From: CAWAYR01 sp050250955
GTDB lineage: Bacteria > Acidobacteriota > Vicinamibacteria > Vicinamibacterales > UBA2999
Direction of reading: 5' to 3'
NCBI GenBank assembly: GCA_050250955.1
Contig: JBFWNR010000010.1
Location: forward strand, 124,001 to 188,000
Length of the DNA: 64,000 nucleotides
Positions within the stretch are counted from its first letter, which is position 1. Each line of letters begins with the position of its first letter. The position numbers and the translations under genes were made by a program. Below are positions 25,051 through 33,057 of the stretch, piece by piece. The notes under the pieces were generated by a model that worked only from the letters and a program-made list of their open reading frames with translations, did no database searches and was not told the origin of the DNA.

Positions 25051-25911
25051 GTGACTAGCTCGCCGCGACTCAACGGCGTCATCAGGGCGTGGGAACAGGG
25101 GAAGGCGGCGTTCGCCGCCTTTGCCCAGGCCAATACGCCCAGCGCCCGGGATCTCCGGGACGCACCTTACGACGGCGTGGTCTTCGAGATGGAGCACAAC
25201 CCGTGGGACGGGTCTGCGCTGCAGGATTCGCTGCAGTATCTGCTCGATCGCCAGCAGATTTTCAGCGCCGCGTCGCTGGCGCCGGCGGTGACTCCGCTGG
25301 TCCGGATTCCGTCCAACGGCGTCGAGAAGGATCAGGCGTTCGCGAAGCAGGCACTGGATCGGGGTGTCTACGGCGTGGTGTGGCCGCACATCAACGATGT
25401 CGAGCAGGCGTACAACGCGGTGGCCTCCTGCCGGTACCCGCGCCCGAGAACTGCGCCGCACTACGAGCCCCGTGGGGTCAGAGGCGATGGCCCGGCGACG
25501 GCGGCACGCTACTGGGGACTCAGCCAGCAGGACTACTACGCCAAAGCCGACGTCTGGCCCCTGGCACCGCACGGCGAGATCCTCGTGCTGCTGATGATCG
25601 AGAGCGTGAAGGGCGTCGAGAATCTGGACGAAATCCTCGCCCAGGTGCCTGGCATCGGAGCGGTGCTGATCGGCGAAGGCGACCTCAGCCAGGAGATTGG
25701 CGTGCCCCGCCAATACGATCACCCGGACGTGCGTGATGCGATGGCGCGAATCGTGTCCACCTGCCACAAGCACAAGGTGCCGGTTGGCCATCCACACGTG
25801 ACCCCCGCCAACTTCGATCGGCTCGTCGAGGAAGGCTATCGCCTGCTCATGTCGGCACCGGTGCGCTCGTACGGTGTCGTCGGCAAGGCGAAGCAGCTCG
25901 CCGGGTATTGA
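25051..25911 (+). CDS. HpcH/HpaI-family aldolase
   Basis: 286 residues from GTG 25051. The class II pyruvate-aldolase fold is indicated by YDGVVFEMEHNPWDG near residue 45, GVYGVVWPHIND, the metal ligand Glu in LLMIESVKGVENLDEIL and Asp in LIGEGDLSQEIG. Family members split 4-hydroxy-2-oxo acids into pyruvate and an aldehyde or oxo acid. Beside LigJ, it could split 4-carboxy-4-hydroxy-2-oxoadipate into pyruvate and oxaloacetate, normally done by the unrelated LigK/ProA family; this replacement is an inference. Its stop overlaps the next start. Confidence 0.8.
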   Translation: MTSSPRLNGVIRAWEQGKAAFAAFAQANTPSARDLRDAPYDGVVFEMEHNPWDGSALQDSLQYLLDRQQIFSAASLAPAVTPLVRIPSNGVEKDQAFAKQALDRGVYGVVWPHINDVEQAYNAVASCRYPRPRTAPHYEPRGVRGDGPATAARYWGLSQQDYYAKADVWPLAPHGEILVLLMIESVKGVENLDEILAQVPGIGAVLIGEGDLSQEIGVPRQYDHPDVRDAMARIVSTCHKHKVPVGHPHVTPANFDRLVEEGYRLLMSAPVRSYGVVGKAKQLAGY

Positions 25912-26819
25912 TGAGAGCAGACATGACCAAGAGCGTCTCAGGGACGACCACGCTGAAGACCAATCTCGCAGACTATCCGGTCACGGTGGCGATCAAAGAC
26001 GGCCGAGTGACGTCGGACATCGTCGACCTCGACTGCTGCGGACCGAAGGTCGCCCACGATGGGTTCAAGGCCATGGTCCGCGAAGGCGCCTATGACGCCG
26101 GGGAACTCGCGCTCGTCACCTATCTGCAGGCGAGAGCATTCGGGAAGCCGTACGTGGCGCTGCCGGTGCCGATCTCCGGGAGGTTTCAGCACCATTGCGC
26201 CGGCTACAACCGCGAGCTGGGCGACCTGCGTCCGAAGGACATCGAGGGACGCAAGGTCGGGGTCCGGACCTATGCCCAGACGACCGGCTTGTGGATCCGC
26301 GGCATTCTGCAACACGAGTTCGGTGTCGACCTCGACCAGGTCCAGTGGTTCACAACCGGCGAAGGTCATCTCGCTGAATGTGCCGACCCGCCGAACTGTC
26401 ACCGTCTGGCCAAGGGGGCGTCCATTCCGACGATGATGCTGAACGGCGAGCTCGACGCCGCACTGCTCGGCAACGACATGCCGAAAGATCCCCGAGTCGC
26501 ATACCTGGTGCCCGAACCGTTCGAGACGGCCAAGGAGTGGTATCGGCGCGAGGCCGTCGTGCCCATCAACCATCTCTTCGTCGTGCACCAAGACGTCGCG
26601 AAGTCGCGACCGGACGTGGTGCGGGAGCTGTTCCGGATGATCGTGGAGAGCCGCAGCTTCGCGCCTGCTGGCGAGTTGGAAATATTCCCCCCGGTCGGCC
26701 TCGAAGCGAATCGCAAGGGCCTGGAGATGGCCATTCAGTGGTCCTTCGAGCAGAAGCTCATTCCCCGACTGCTCGCCGTCGACGAGCTGTTCGACGACAC
26801 GACCGCGCGACTGGGCTGA
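25911..26819 (+). CDS. 4,5-Dihydroxyphthalate-decarboxylase-like protein 2
   Basis: 302 residues from ATG 25911, which overlaps the aldolase stop (TGATG); ATG 25923 is an alternative. No signal peptide. It shares with the protein at 19346 the blocks AYDAGELALVTYLQARAFG, FQHHCAGYNRELGDL and DIEGRKVGVRTYAQTTGLW, followed by INHLFVVHQDVAKSRPDVV. Having two divergent members in one operon suggests two decarboxylation steps or a hetero-oligomer. As with the first copy, Pht5-like decarboxylation is a family-level call. Confidence 0.72.
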   Translation: MRADMTKSVSGTTTLKTNLADYPVTVAIKDGRVTSDIVDLDCCGPKVAHDGFKAMVREGAYDAGELALVTYLQARAFGKPYVALPVPISGRFQHHCAGYNRELGDLRPKDIEGRKVGVRTYAQTTGLWIRGILQHEFGVDLDQVQWFTTGEGHLAECADPPNCHRLAKGASIPTMMLNGELDAALLGNDMPKDPRVAYLVPEPFETAKEWYRREAVVPINHLFVVHQDVAKSRPDVVRELFRMIVESRSFAPAGELEIFPPVGLEANRKGLEMAIQWSFEQKLIPRLLAVDELFDDTTARLG

Positions 26820-26901
26820 GCCAGGGCGGCAGCAACGGGCCCTGGTCGCCGACAGGGCGCGTGGAACGGGTGCTGCGATGAACAGGCAACGAGGAGGGAC
26901 A

Positions 26902-27396
26902 GTGCGGGTCGTAGTCGCAGCCGTGGTCTTCGTGGTGTCCATCGGCACGTCAGCAGATGGTCGGCAAGCAACGCCGCCGCCACCGCCGCCGGGGCTCGAG
27001 TTCATCGGCACGATGCGTCTCGACAGCGGTAGCAGGACGGTGGTCGAGAACGGGCCGCAGGGAACCCGTACGATCGTGGCCCTCGCGGGCGGCCGCTTTG
27101 AGGGGCCGCGGGTGAAGGCGACCGTGCGCGCCCCGGCCGCCGACTGGATCACCAATCGAGCCGACGGCACCATGCGTCTCGATGTGCGACTGACGCTGGT
27201 GACCGACGACGGTGCGACCATTCTGGTCACCTACAACGGCATCGGGCGGGCCGTGCCTGACGGGGTGTCGCTGCGCAGCGCGCCCCTCTTCGAGACTGGC
27301 GACCCCCGCTACTCATGGCTGACCGGACTGCAGGCGATCGGCGTCGGAGCCCGTGCCGGCACGCAAGTCACGTACGACATCTTCGCCGTCAAGTGA
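26902..27396 (+). CDS. Secreted DUF3237 protein
   Basis: 164 residues from GTG 26902, chosen because GAGGAGGG lies 3-10 bases upstream; an in-frame ATG at 26878 lacks a ribosome site. Signal peptide about 1-22, then a proline run, then the DUF3237 barrel with GGRFEGPRVKATV, PAADWITNRADGTMRLDV and DDGATILVTYNGIGRA. DUF3237 has a lipocalin-like beta-barrel and no firmly known reaction; relatives occur in aromatic-degradation loci. Follows the decarboxylase-like gene and leads into a small cupin gene. Confidence 0.8.
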   Translation: MRVVVAAVVFVVSIGTSADGRQATPPPPPPGLEFIGTMRLDSGSRTVVENGPQGTRTIVALAGGRFEGPRVKATVRAPAADWITNRADGTMRLDVRLTLVTDDGATILVTYNGIGRAVPDGVSLRSAPLFETGDPRYSWLTGLQAIGVGARAGTQVTYDIFAVK

Positions 27397-27422
27397 GCGC
27401 TGGCAAACCGAGGAGCGAAGCA

Positions 27423-27812
27423 ATGAAGACCCGGAGGAGACTGCTGGTGTTCGCCGCGGGAGCCGTGGCCGCAATCGTCGCGGTGGCGATTCCGGCGCTG
27501 TCGCAGACCGAGGACCTCGACGTGATCAAGGTCATCCCCGAGAACTACACGGTCCTGCTCGAGAACCAGTTCGTGAGGGTAATCGAAGCCCGCGTGCCGC
27601 CCGGAACGGTCGAGAAGCCGCATCGCCACTATCGCGGTGTGAGCGTATGCATGACCGAGTACACCGTCGAGTCCCGCATTCTGCCCGAAGGTGACTGGGT
27701 GCGCTCGGAGCGACGGCTGGGCACGGTCTACTGGAGCGAGTCCAGCCTGCACGTGCTGCGCAACGTGGGCAAGACGACGAGTCACACCATTCGTGTCGAG
27801 CTGAAGTTCTGA
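27423..27812 (+). CDS. Small secreted cupin-like protein
   Basis: 129 residues from ATG 27423, with GAGGAG 6-11 bases upstream. Signal peptide 1-27 (ends ALSQ). The remaining ~100 residues form one small barrel with a single HxH in TVEKPHRHYRGVSV and a trailing His in KTTSHTIRVELKF. This resembles stand-alone cupins in acidobacterial secretomes. Function unknown; it sits 6 bases before an NHL propeller gene, mirroring the cupin-propeller pairs at 12264 and 32519. Confidence 0.65.
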   Translation: MKTRRRLLVFAAGAVAAIVAVAIPALSQTEDLDVIKVIPENYTVLLENQFVRVIEARVPPGTVEKPHRHYRGVSVCMTEYTVESRILPEGDWVRSERRLGTVYWSESSLHVLRNVGKTTSHTIRVELKF

Positions 27813-27818
27813 GCAGTC

Positions 27819-28949
27819 ATGCTGGAGTCCCGCCAGAGGCAGCGAGTTCGGGTGCCCTGGGCCATCGCGGCCCTGGCTGGAGGGATGTGCCTGACTGCGA
27901 TCGCGGCACCGGAGGGCGGAGGCCGGCTGCAGGGTGGCAATCCCGGCCCTCGGCTGCCAATCTTTGAAGTCGATCCGAACTGGCCCCGCGTTCCGGCGAA
28001 GTGGCGGCTCGGGGAAGTGTCCAGTGTGTCGGTGGACGCCGGCGACAACGTGTGGGTCCTGCATCGGCCCAGGACCTTGACTGGAGCCGATGCGGAGCAA
28101 GCGGCGCCTCCAGTGCTGCGCTTCGACTCGGAAGGGCATCTCCTGAGTGCGTGGGGCGGGCCGTCGGCGGACTACGAATGGCCCGAGCGGGAGCATGGCA
28201 TCTATGCGGATCCCCTGGGGTTCGTCTGGATTGGAGGCTTCAACTGTCCGACCAGCGGCCAGCCTGGGCTCCGGCCGGTCGCGGACGACCAGCTGCTCAA
28301 GTTCACGGCCGAAGGGCGCTTCGTGCTGCAGATCGGGCGCAGCAACCAAAGCACGGGCAACGCCGATACCACGAACCTGCATCGCCCTGCCGACCAGACG
28401 TTGCACCGGCCCACCAACGAGCTGTTCGTCGCCGACGGCTACGGCAATCACCGGGTTGCGGTCTTCGACGCCGATACCGGGCGGTTCAAGCGGATGTGGG
28501 GCGCATTCGGCCGTCCGCCAGTCGATGACGACCAGTGCCGGGTGGTCAACCCGACGTCGTTCTCGGATCCAGGCCCGCCCCAGTTCAGCATCGTCCATGC
28601 GATTCGGATCTCCACCGACGGGCTGGTGTACGTTGCCGATCGCGAGTTTCGCCGGATCCAGGTCTTCACCGTCGGCGGCGAATTCGTGAAGCAGCTGGTC
28701 AGGACCGAGGAGCGCTTCGCGCGGGCGCTGGCGTTCTCGCCCGACCCCGACCAGCAGTGGCTCTACGTCGGGGGCGGCAAAGGCATTGTCGTGCTCGACC
28801 GCCAATCCCTCGCCGTCGTCGGCACAGTGCTGCCGCCTGGAGCCTTGCCGGTCAGCCACCACATCGCCAGCGACTCCAGGGGCAACCTGTACATCGCCGC
28901 CAGCGAATCGGGATTGCAGAAGCTTGCAGTCAAGGGTCATCGACCCTGA
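27819..28949 (+). CDS. Secreted NHL/SMP-30-like beta-propeller, paralogue of 13501 gene
   Basis: 376 residues, Sec-type signal about 10-32. The mature part starts LPIFEVDPNWPRVPAKWRLG, closely like the FEVDPFWPKPLPNHWILG of the propeller at 13501. Blades read SVDAGDNVWVLHRPRT, GIYADPLGFVWIGGFN, ELFVADGYGNHRVAVFD and LVYVADREFRRIQVF. The two are clearly paralogues. Possible lyase, lactonase or binding function; the conserved paired DG.GN.R blades suggest a shared central ligand pocket. Last gene before a 454-base gap. Confidence 0.8.
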   Translation: MLESRQRQRVRVPWAIAALAGGMCLTAIAAPEGGGRLQGGNPGPRLPIFEVDPNWPRVPAKWRLGEVSSVSVDAGDNVWVLHRPRTLTGADAEQAAPPVLRFDSEGHLLSAWGGPSADYEWPEREHGIYADPLGFVWIGGFNCPTSGQPGLRPVADDQLLKFTAEGRFVLQIGRSNQSTGNADTTNLHRPADQTLHRPTNELFVADGYGNHRVAVFDADTGRFKRMWGAFGRPPVDDDQCRVVNPTSFSDPGPPQFSIVHAIRISTDGLVYVADREFRRIQVFTVGGEFVKQLVRTEERFARALAFSPDPDQQWLYVGGGKGIVVLDRQSLAVVGTVLPPGALPVSHHIASDSRGNLYIAASESGLQKLAVKGHRP

Positions 28950-29403
28950 CTCTGCCCCCACGCGCCAACTCAGCCTGCACGTCCGACCGCCTCACCTGCC
29001 GTCTGTCGCGGCGGTATCGGATGCCGTGCGCTCGCAGCCAATCGATAGCTGGCCTGCCGGTGTCATCGGAGCACGTCCACAGTGCCCCGCGCGAACGTCG
29101 CTGATCGGCGTGGAGCCCCTGTTTATCGAGCCATACAAAGTATTCATTGGAGCGATGGTCGCAGCCGCTGGTAGGCTGCCTGCACTTCGGACCGAATACG
29201 TTCCATGTCCTGTCCGCGGGCTCGCGCCGCTCGGCGCCACCGGGGCGAAGGTCACTGCAAGGTCAGCCGGGTCAGCAAAACCAATCCTGCAGCGCCAGAG
29301 AAGAGCGATGCATCGTCAAGGAATCGATCGCAGCAGAACGCGGGGCCCTCTGCGAAGTGAGTGTGCGATGCGGCTGGGCACTGTCGGAAGCCAGGAGCTT
29401 GTG
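28950..29403. other. Non-coding leader region before TonB receptor
   Basis: 454 bases without a convincing gene. It contains regulatory site 3 and lower G+C patches; the open frame through it is an extension of the receptor frame without a ribosome site. The receptor probably has its own promoter here. Confidence 0.6.
29121..29150 (+). promoter_or_regulatory. Recurrent motif, site 3, upstream of TonB receptor
   Basis: GTTTATCGAGCCATACAAAG followed by TATTCATTGG, with a clear dyad CATAC-AAA-GTAT. It agrees with site 1 at about 23 and site 2 at about 22 of 30 positions and lies 254 bases upstream of the receptor ATG. Three matches in front of three transcription units in an otherwise GC-rich locus suggest one regulator. 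Confidence 0.5.
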
Positions 29404-32400
29404 ATGAGAGTTCTGAGAGTAGCGGCGGGAATGTGCGTCATGGTCGCGATGGCGGTCGTCCCGGCATTCGCGCAGGGGACCAGCGCGGCCAGCATCACCG
29501 GGACCGTGAAGGACTCGTCGGGGAGCGTCCTGCCCGGCGTAACGGTCGAAGTGCGGAGTCCGGCACTCATCGAGGGCGTGCGCTCGGCCATCACCGACGA
29601 CCAGGGTCTCTACCGGATCATCGAACTGCGTCCGGGTCGGTACTCGGTGACGTTCGCCCTGACCGGATTCACGAGTCTGGAACGACAGGGCGTCGAGCTG
29701 TCGTCGAACTTCACCGCCACGGTCAACGCCGAGCTCACGGTCGGCGGGTTGCAGGAGTCGGTGACGGTAACCGGCCAGAGTCCGATAGTCGACGTGCAGA
29801 ACGTCACGCAGCAAAAGACGATCTCCCAGTCCGTGCTGAGTGCGGTGCCAACCGGCAAGAGCGTGCTCGGCTTCATTGCCCTCATGCCGGCGGCCGCGAC
29901 GCCGCCAGGCGCGCAGGACGTAGGCGGGAGCAAGGGCGAGGTGTCGATGCGCATGTCGCTTCACGGCGCGAAGCAATCCGACCAGCGCATGCTCCAGGAC
30001 GGCATGACCTACAACCTGCTGTCGAACCCGACTGGTCGCACCATGTACGTCAACGCCCTGGCCGCGGAAGAGTTCGTGGTCGAGGCAGGATCGGGGGGCT
30101 CGGCTGAGTACTCGAGCGGTGGCGCGCAGGTGAACCTGATCCCGAAGGACGGCGGCAACGTCTTCGCCGGCACGTTCTTCGCCGGCGGAGCGACCAGAGG
30201 CCTGCAGGGGACGAACCTGTCGGACGATCTGCGGGATCAGGGCCTGACGTCGGTCAACGGGATCAACCACATCTACGACGCGAATGTCGTCATCGGCGGC
30301 CCGCTCGTCCGGAACAAGCTGTGGTTCTCGAGCGCTCACCGACGCTGGGGCAAAGAGGAGCGCATTGCCAACCTCTACCACGATGCAGACATTAGCGATT
30401 TCATCTTCACGCCGGACTTCAGCCGGCCCGCAGATGCCGCCGAGGACCTGCGGTCCGATAATCTGCGCCTCACGTGGCAGGCCACCCCGAAGCACAAGTT
30501 CACCTTCTCCTACGACTGGCAGAAGAACAGCGCGCTGAACCAGGCCGGCGGCCTCAACGAGGGAACCTGGGCGCTCGAGGCGGTGGTCAGGGCCAACGCC
30601 TACTGCAACCAGATTGACCTGCTGCAGTCGACGTGGACGTTCCCGGCTTCCAACAACCTGCTCTTCGACGCCGGCGCGAGCGTCTTCTATACCCGCGGAT
30701 CGACGGGGATCTCCTTCAATTGCGGCGGCATCCCCGGCGAGATGCAGATCCGCGAGCAGTCGACCGGGCTGCGGTATCACGGCGCCGGGCAGCGCGAGGA
30801 AAGCGACCAGGACTCGTTCAGCGAGCGGTTCTCGATGACCTATTTCGCCGGTGCGCACACGCTCAGAGCCGGTGTGCAGGCCTTTCACACCAAGAAGTAC
30901 TCCTCGTACCTCGAGATGGGCAGCACCACGATTCCCGCCAACTACACCTTCAACAATGGCCGTCCCGCCAGCTTGACCCAGTACGTGACGCCGCGGGTGC
31001 AGGGGCAGGAGCTGGCGCCCAACCTGGGCCTGTTCATCCAGGACAAGTGGGCGCTCGGCCGACTGACCATCAATCTCGGCCTGAGATACGACTACCTCAG
31101 GGCGTACGCGCCCGCCATCAATCAACCGGCGGGCTTCCCGTTCTCCGAGCCGATTCAGTACGACGAAGCGGATTGCCTGCCGTGCTGGCACGACGTCAAT
31201 TCCCGCATCGGCGTCTCGTGGGACCCGTTCGGCAACGGGCGCACGGCCGTGAAGGTCGGCGTGGGTCGATATGTCGAAGCGCTGGGATCGCAACTGGCCG
31301 CCAACTTCGGTCCGTCGGGTGCGATCGTCACCAACACCAACCGCGCCTGGACCGACGCCAACTTCAACTTCTTCCCGGACTGCAATCTGGCGAACAACGC
31401 CGCCAACGGCGAGTGCGGCGCCGTGGCGAACAACGCCTTTGGCCAGGTGATCAGAAACACCACGCCCGACCCGGATTGGATCAAGGGCTGGGGTAAGCGC
31501 GGCTACAACTGGCAGGTGTCGGCGAGCGTCGACCACGAAGTGCGCCCGGGATTCGCCGTGCAGGCGGCCTACTACCGCCGCTGGTTCGGCAACTTCACGG
31601 TGACCGACAACACGCTGGTGACGCCCGACGACTTCGACCCGTACTGCATCACGGCGCCGTCCGACGGCCGCCTCGGTTCGATCAGCGGCTCAGAGATCTG
31701 CGGCTTCTACGACATCAAGCCGGAAAAGTTCGGGCAGGTAGCCAACCAGGTCACGCTCGCCTCTAACTTCGGGAAGCAGACCGAGGTGTACAACGGCGTC
31801 GATCTCAACTTCTCGCTCCGCCTGCCGAACGGCGCGGCGGCGTCCGGCGGATGGAACATCGGCAACACCTTCGTGGCGGCGAACCCGGCCGGCACGCAGC
31901 AGACCGGGGTGACGTTCTCGAAGCTCAACTACTGCTTCGTCGTCGACTCGCCGCAGCAGCTCTACAACTGCGAGACGCAGAACCCCTACCAGAGCCGCAT
32001 CAAGCTGAACGGCTCCTATCCCATGCCCCTTGGCCTGCAGGCGGCGGTGGTGTACCAGAACCTGCCCGCGGCGAACTACGCCGCCCTCTACGCCGTGTCG
32101 ACCGCCGCGATTGCTCCGTCCCTCGGTCGGCCACTCGCCGGTGGCACCCGGAACGTCACGCTCGACCTTCTGCCGTTCGGATCGGAGTACGTCGAGGACC
32201 GGATCAACCAGCTGGACGTCCGGCTGAGCAAGCTGTTCCGATCGGGCCGGCTGCGCTGGCAGGCCAACGTCGACCTCTACAACGTGTTCAACGGGAATCC
32301 GGTGCTTCAGGTGAACAGCACCTTCGGACCGAACTGGCTGCGGCCGTCGCAGATCCTGGACGCGCGGCTGATGAAGTTCAGTGTGCAGATGGATTTCTAA
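29404..32400 (+). CDS. TonB-dependent receptor with carboxypeptidase-regulatory-like N-terminus (Oar-like)
   Basis: 998 residues from ATG 29404 after TGTG; signal peptide 1-25 (ends AFAQG). Residues ~28-110 form a CarboxypepD-regulatory-like Ig domain (SITGTVKDSSGSVLPGVTVEV). The plug follows, without a clear SusC pattern, and the 22-strand barrel ends in a terminal Phe (KFSVQMDF). This is the Oar-like TonB receptor class typical of acidobacteria. It should import a large substrate, probably the compound metabolised by the surrounding genes. No SusD partner is present. Confidence 0.9.
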   Translation: MRVLRVAAGMCVMVAMAVVPAFAQGTSAASITGTVKDSSGSVLPGVTVEVRSPALIEGVRSAITDDQGLYRIIELRPGRYSVTFALTGFTSLERQGVELSSNFTATVNAELTVGGLQESVTVTGQSPIVDVQNVTQQKTISQSVLSAVPTGKSVLGFIALMPAAATPPGAQDVGGSKGEVSMRMSLHGAKQSDQRMLQDGMTYNLLSNPTGRTMYVNALAAEEFVVEAGSGGSAEYSSGGAQVNLIPKDGGNVFAGTFFAGGATRGLQGTNLSDDLRDQGLTSVNGINHIYDANVVIGGPLVRNKLWFSSAHRRWGKEERIANLYHDADISDFIFTPDFSRPADAAEDLRSDNLRLTWQATPKHKFTFSYDWQKNSALNQAGGLNEGTWALEAVVRANAYCNQIDLLQSTWTFPASNNLLFDAGASVFYTRGSTGISFNCGGIPGEMQIREQSTGLRYHGAGQREESDQDSFSERFSMTYFAGAHTLRAGVQAFHTKKYSSYLEMGSTTIPANYTFNNGRPASLTQYVTPRVQGQELAPNLGLFIQDKWALGRLTINLGLRYDYLRAYAPAINQPAGFPFSEPIQYDEADCLPCWHDVNSRIGVSWDPFGNGRTAVKVGVGRYVEALGSQLAANFGPSGAIVTNTNRAWTDANFNFFPDCNLANNAANGECGAVANNAFGQVIRNTTPDPDWIKGWGKRGYNWQVSASVDHEVRPGFAVQAAYYRRWFGNFTVTDNTLVTPDDFDPYCITAPSDGRLGSISGSEICGFYDIKPEKFGQVANQVTLASNFGKQTEVYNGVDLNFSLRLPNGAAASGGWNIGNTFVAANPAGTQQTGVTFSKLNYCFVVDSPQQLYNCETQNPYQSRIKLNGSYPMPLGLQAAVVYQNLPAANYAALYAVSTAAIAPSLGRPLAGGTRNVTLDLLPFGSEYVEDRINQLDVRLSKLFRSGRLRWQANVDLYNVFNGNPVLQVNSTFGPNWLRPSQILDARLMKFSVQMDF

Positions 32401-32518
32401 CCGCCAGCCTGCAACACTGGTCACACGGGCGGCCGGCCGAATAATCGGTGCCGGCTGCCCGGGTGCTGAGCGCTATCGCGGCGGGCCTGGCCGGCAGGCT
32501 CGGAGCAGGTGAAATCGG

Positions 32519-33049
32519 ATGGGGAAGTGGTCGACGTTCGCAGTGGTGCTGGTCGTCGCATGCGGAACAGCGGCAGCTGGCGCGGAACAGAGCCGCGGAC
32601 CAGCAGCGCCGACGGACCAGGCACTCGTGATCCCGGCGGCGGAGCTGGCGGCGCGGCAGCGTGACATGCCGACGACCAGGAGCAACGCGATCGGCTTGAT
32701 CGAGGGCGGCGCGGAGGGCGATGCCCCCGAACGCGGCCATGAGCCGTTCCGCGTGCGCTTCCACCATCGCCTCGGGACCGAACGGCCCCGTATCCATGCC
32801 CACCTCGCCGATCTGTGGATCGTCCAGGCAGGCTCGGCGACGCTGGTGACCGGCGGCACCCTGGTGGGGGCCACCCAATCGCCGGGCGATGCGCCGGGCG
32901 AGCTGGTTGGCACGTCGATCGAGGGAGGCGTGAGCAGGACGGTCGCGTCGGGGGACACGATCTACGTTCCCGCCGGCGTCGCTCACCGGTTCGTCGATGC
33001 CGATCTGAAGTATCTGGCGATTCACTTTCCGACCGCCCAGCCACACTGA
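32519..33049 (+). CDS. Secreted cupin protein
   Basis: 176 residues, signal peptide about 1-22. The barrel shows IHAHLADLWIVQAGSATLVTGG (motif 1 with HxH) and GDTIYVPAGVAHRF (motif 2 with His). It is paralogous to the cupin at 34193; both contain the run GSATLVTGGTLV. Eight bases separate it from the propeller gene downstream. A bound metal is likely; no reaction can be assigned. Confidence 0.78.
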   Translation: MGKWSTFAVVLVVACGTAAAGAEQSRGPAAPTDQALVIPAAELAARQRDMPTTRSNAIGLIEGGAEGDAPERGHEPFRVRFHHRLGTERPRIHAHLADLWIVQAGSATLVTGGTLVGATQSPGDAPGELVGTSIEGGVSRTVASGDTIYVPAGVAHRFVDADLKYLAIHFPTAQPH

Positions 33050-33057
33050 GCCGCCCG

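Noticed and set aside
28786..29403. N-terminal extension of the TonB receptor to 28786
   Set aside because: It overlaps the propeller gene and has no signal peptide. A clean signal peptide starts at ATG 29404.
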